NCBI RefSeq assembly: GCF_021390575.1
Contig: NZ_JAJEJQ010000002.1
Location: forward strand, 1,302,001 to 1,366,000
Direction: 5' to 3'
Origin: Paraburkholderia adhaesiva
GTDB taxonomy: Bacteria > Pseudomonadota > Gammaproteobacteria > Burkholderiales > Burkholderiaceae
Length of the DNA: 64,000 nt
The notes beneath the pieces are model-generated. The model was not told the DNA's origin, ran no database searches, and saw only the letters and a program-made list of their open reading frames with translations. Positions 61,874 to 64,000 of the stretch are shown piece after piece. The position numbers were made by a program, and so were the translations under genes. The first letter of the stretch is position 1. Each line of letters begins with the position of its first letter.

Positions 61874-62704
61874 TCATGCTGCCGATTTGATCGCAGGCAG
61901 CGTCGCGAAGTATGCCTCATCCGGGGTCTGATCCGCCAGGCTCGAATGGGGCCGTTTCCGGTTGTACAGCTCGACGTATTCGCCGATGGAGCGCCGGGCA
62001 TGGCTGACCGACTCGTACGCTTTCAGGTAGACCTCTTCGTACTTGATGCTGCGCCACACCCGTTCGACGAACACGTTGTCGCGCCAGGCCCCTTTGCCGT
62101 CCATCGACAGCCGCACGCCCCGGCTCAGCACCGCCTCGGTGAACGCGCCCGCCGTGAACTGGCTACCCTGATCGGTGTTCACGATGTCGGGCAGTCCGTA
62201 GCGGGCGAACGCCTCTTCCAGCGCCTCGACGGCGTGCGTGGCTTCCAGCGTGATGGCGACCCGGTACGCGAGAATCTTGCGGCTCGCCCAGTCCACCACT
62301 GCCGTCAGGTACACGAAGCCGCGCGCCATCGGAATGTACGTCGTGTCGAGGGCGAACACCTGATTGGCACGCTCGATCTTCATGCCGCGCAGCAGGTACG
62401 GCCAGATCTTGTGCTGCGCGTTGCGGCGGCTCGTGTTCGGCTTGCAGTACAGCGCCTCGACGCCCATGCGCTTCATCAGCGTGCGTACGCGACGGCGACC
62501 CACCTCATGGCCTTCCCGGCGCAACAGGCGCGCCAGCATCCGCGCCCCTGCAAATGGGAACTCCATGTGCAGTTCGTCGATTCGCCGCATCAGCAACTGA
62601 TCGACCTCGCTGACCGGCTGCGCCCGGTAATATGCGCTCGATCTCGCGATGCCAACCAGTCGCGTCTGTCGCGAAACCGGCAGCGCATGCGTACAGTCAA
62701 TCAT
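61874..62704 (-). CDS. IS3-family transposase OrfB (copy 2)
   Basis: 276 aa from ATG 62704, the same protein as at 2202-3032, with intact DDE residues (DTTYIP, NTDQGSQF, VERVWRSIKY). The start overlaps the orfA stop as ATGA. Intact coding in both copies indicates recent activity. Confidence 0.92.
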   Translation of the reverse strand: MIDCTHALPVSRQTRLVGIARSSAYYRAQPVSEVDQLLMRRIDELHMEFPFAGARMLARLLRREGHEVGRRRVRTLMKRMGVEALYCKPNTSRRNAQHKIWPYLLRGMKIERANQVFALDTTYIPMARGFVYLTAVVDWASRKILAYRVAITLEATHAVEALEEAFARYGLPDIVNTDQGSQFTAGAFTEAVLSRGVRLSMDGKGAWRDNVFVERVWRSIKYEEVYLKAYESVSHARRSIGEYVELYNRKRPHSSLADQTPDEAYFATLPAIKSAA

Positions 62705-63009
62705 CGCTTTGCGCTCAGCAGTCCGGCTTTGCCGAGCGCTCCTGACAAAAAATCGTTCTCCAGCGTCAACTGCCCGATCTTCGCGTGCAGCGTTTTCACG
62801 TCCACCGGCGGATCGCTCGACGGTGCACCTGTCGCACCAAACACGTCTGCCGCACGCTCCTGCAACTGCCGCTTCCATTCCGTGATCTGGTTCGGATGTA
62901 CATCAAACTGCTGTGCCAGTTCGGCCAGCGTGCGCTCACCTTTGACCGCTGCCAGTGCCACTTTCGCTTTGAACGCCGCTGAGTGCGTCCGTCGGGTTCT
63001 CTTCGTCAT
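62701..63009 (-). CDS. IS3-family transposase OrfA (copy 2)
   Basis: 102 aa, identical to OrfA of copy 1, with the same HTH and the same T6 run before the stop for a possible -1 frameshift into OrfB. Confidence 0.92.
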   Translation of the reverse strand: MTKRTRRTHSAAFKAKVALAAVKGERTLAELAQQFDVHPNQITEWKRQLQERAADVFGATGAPSSDPPVDVKTLHAKIGQLTLENDFLSGALGKAGLLSAKR

Positions 63010-63704
63010 TTCCTCGGTTCCTTTGCCAGCATTATCGCTGGCTCAGGCCCCGGCCAAACCACTTATCCGACTGTCCGAATTTGCGCGGCCACCTCTGATC
63101 ATCGCCGAACTGCTTGATTCGGCCTGGAAGCCCGCACAGGTGTGCTTCACTCACAGGGCTCCGCGAGACAGCAGGCCTCATCGCAAGTTCTTTGGCATCC
63201 CCGTCACGTTTAACGCCGAATTCGACGGCATGGTGTGTCGCGCGGCTGACCTCGGCCGGCCACTGCCGCGTGGCAAGCGTGACGCGACCCGCTTCGCGGT
63301 TAGGTACCTCGATCAAGTCCTGGCGCAGCAACGCCCAAGCTCCAGCGCGACGGCCCGACAATTTATTGCCGCCATGCTGGCAAGCGGCCGCTGCACCGCC
63401 GCGCAACTCGCCGAGCATCTGGGCGTCGATCGCCGGACGGTCCACCGACATCTGATGACCGAAGGCGAATCGTTCCGGGGGCTCCTTCAATCGACCCGGA
63501 TGGAACTGGCGGAGCGGCTCGTGGCAGAAAGCGACCTCGCGCTATCGGAGGTCGGCACACTCCTCGGGTTTGCAGTACCTAGCGCTTTTTCCAGCTGGTT
63601 CGCGAGGACATTTGGCAGCAGCCCCTCGCAGTGGCGGAGGAACCGCTAGCGAACGCCGACACGTCCCGACGCGTTGCCCTGCGTCGGGATGGTCGGCGAT
63701 GTCG

Positions 63705-64000
63705 TCAGGCGTGGAGCGTGAAGCCGCGCTGGCCGGGCTTGCGATTCGGCGCAAAACCGACTTTGGCCAGCGTCTCGTCGACGCCGTCGTAGAACTCATC
63801 GACCTTGTAGATCTGGCGCGCTTCCTTGCCCGTCGCGATCTCCCGTCCGAATTCGCGGGAGATGCGTACGAGTTGCTCGATCTGCTTGACCGTGCTCATC
63901 TTGCTCTTGTGGTCCTGCGTCCAGATGTTGTCCTCGATGCCACAGCGCACATGCAGGCCCATCGCGATGGCCATCATGTTGATCGGCAGGACGTGGCGCA
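63705..64000 (-). CDS. BKACE / DUF849 beta-keto acid cleavage enzyme, C-terminal part (cut by window edge)
   Basis: The frame is open to the right edge; the visible 98 residues include PINMMAIAMGLHVRCGIEDN, an end-of-barrel stretch typical of 3-keto-5-aminohexanoate cleavage enzymes, followed by MSTVKQIEQLVRISREFGRE and a tail KPGQRGFTLHA. BKACE enzymes cleave beta-keto acids with acetyl-CoA using zinc; the specificity residues lie outside the window. Convergent with the AraC gene; a GTCCCGACGC/GCGTCGGGAT hairpin (about 63668-63692) sits between the stops. Confidence 0.82.
   Translation of the reverse strand, partial: RHVLPINMMAIAMGLHVRCGIEDNIWTQDHKSKMSTVKQIEQLVRISREFGREIATGKEARQIYKVDEFYDGVDETLAKVGFAPNRKPGQRGFTLHA

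Larger units (their letters stand above)
61813..63096 (-). mobile_element. IS3-family insertion sequence, copy 2 (1284 bp)
   Basis: Same length, ends and coding content as copy 1, shifted by 59,672 bp, same orientation. It is flanked by the 3-bp direct repeat GAT (61810-61812 and 63097-63099). The host gene is an AraC-family regulator whose frame closes perfectly without the element. Confidence 0.95.
61343..63649 (+). pseudogene. AraC-family regulator split by IS copy 2
   Basis: The 5' part (61343-61812) encodes an Arabinose_bd (PF12625) sensor region: GYAELARSVGLDANVMLRSA, LEAACKLLEASAEACGVEDF, LGPIGLVAREATTAMQALDT. The 3' part (63097-63649) continues with FFGIPVTFNAEFDGMVCRAA and an AraC HTH (CTAAQLAEHLGVDRRTVHRH; LALSEVGTLLGFAVPSAFSS, SSPSQWRRN). 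Removing the IS and one copy of the GAT duplication joins ...MLYR-IIAELL... in frame, giving an intact protein of about 340 aa. The gene is therefore recently broken and would be restored by precise excision. Confidence 0.93.

Noticed and set aside
2141..63096. Composite transposon moved as a unit
   Set aside because: Each IS has its own target duplication and the interior is housekeeping DNA, so separate insertions are more likely.

Overview
The window looks like chromosomal DNA of a Burkholderiaceae species, most like Paraburkholderia, Caballeronia or Burkholderia. This rests on the very high GC and codon bias, the Burkholderia-type citrate synthase, the EmrB-type exporter and the DUF3348/DUF802/OmpA/DUF2894 cluster. 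Most of it is ordinary single-copy chromosomal genes in short operons. I saw no rRNA, tRNA, CRISPR array, prophage or conjugative module.

Layout. 1-3.7 kb: a truncated class III aminotransferase and an RpiR regulator with candidate operators, then IS3-family copy 1 (2141-3424) in a stretch of decayed genes. 3.7-9.7 kb: a PAS-containing chemoreceptor, a copper chaperone behind a CueR-type promoter, an ReAV-like asparaginase and a glycogen-debranching-type enzyme. 9.8-17 kb: citrate synthase, a conserved small protein behind a leader terminator, two alpha/beta hydrolases, an MreB paralogue without mreCD, and an MFS exporter. 17-20 kb: a higBA toxin-antitoxin pair with its operator inside its promoter, and a YqjI/YqjH-like regulator and ferric-reductase operon. 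20-31 kb: DAHP synthase, a sterol-desaturase-family protein, a beta-propeller protein, MntH, glucose-6-phosphate dehydrogenase, a TPR/ATP-grasp protein and acetoacetyl-CoA synthetase.

30.9-35.4 kb is the most interesting block. It is a four-gene operon (DUF3348, DUF802, MotB/OmpA-like, DUF2894) that looks like an ion-driven MotA/MotB- or TolQ/TolR-type motor with a very long coiled-coil tail. The tail carries four in-phase 153-bp tandem repeats. The two core genes resemble ZorA/ZorB of Zorya defence, but no Zorya effector is present, so the function is open.

35.8-51.2 kb: an alcohol dehydrogenase, FucU, an aldehyde dehydrogenase, a 32-bp perfect palindrome between convergent genes, a GFA-family protein, a catalase-like peroxidase with its cytochrome b561, a LysE exporter, an SsuABC/TauABC-like ABC importer, an Ig/kelch lipoprotein, a DUF3592 protein, and a TetR/Ohr pair sharing an 18-bp operator. 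51.2-60.8 kb: recC-recB-recD with 4-nt overlaps. 61.3-64 kb: an AraC-family regulator split by IS copy 2 (61813-63096), then the C-terminal part of a BKACE (DUF849) enzyme.

The two IS copies encode identical proteins, have the same length and orientation, and start 59,672 bp apart. Each has its own target duplication (CTTC and GAT). They therefore look like recent independent insertions, and they bracket a block containing recBCD, citrate synthase and zwf in direct repeat.
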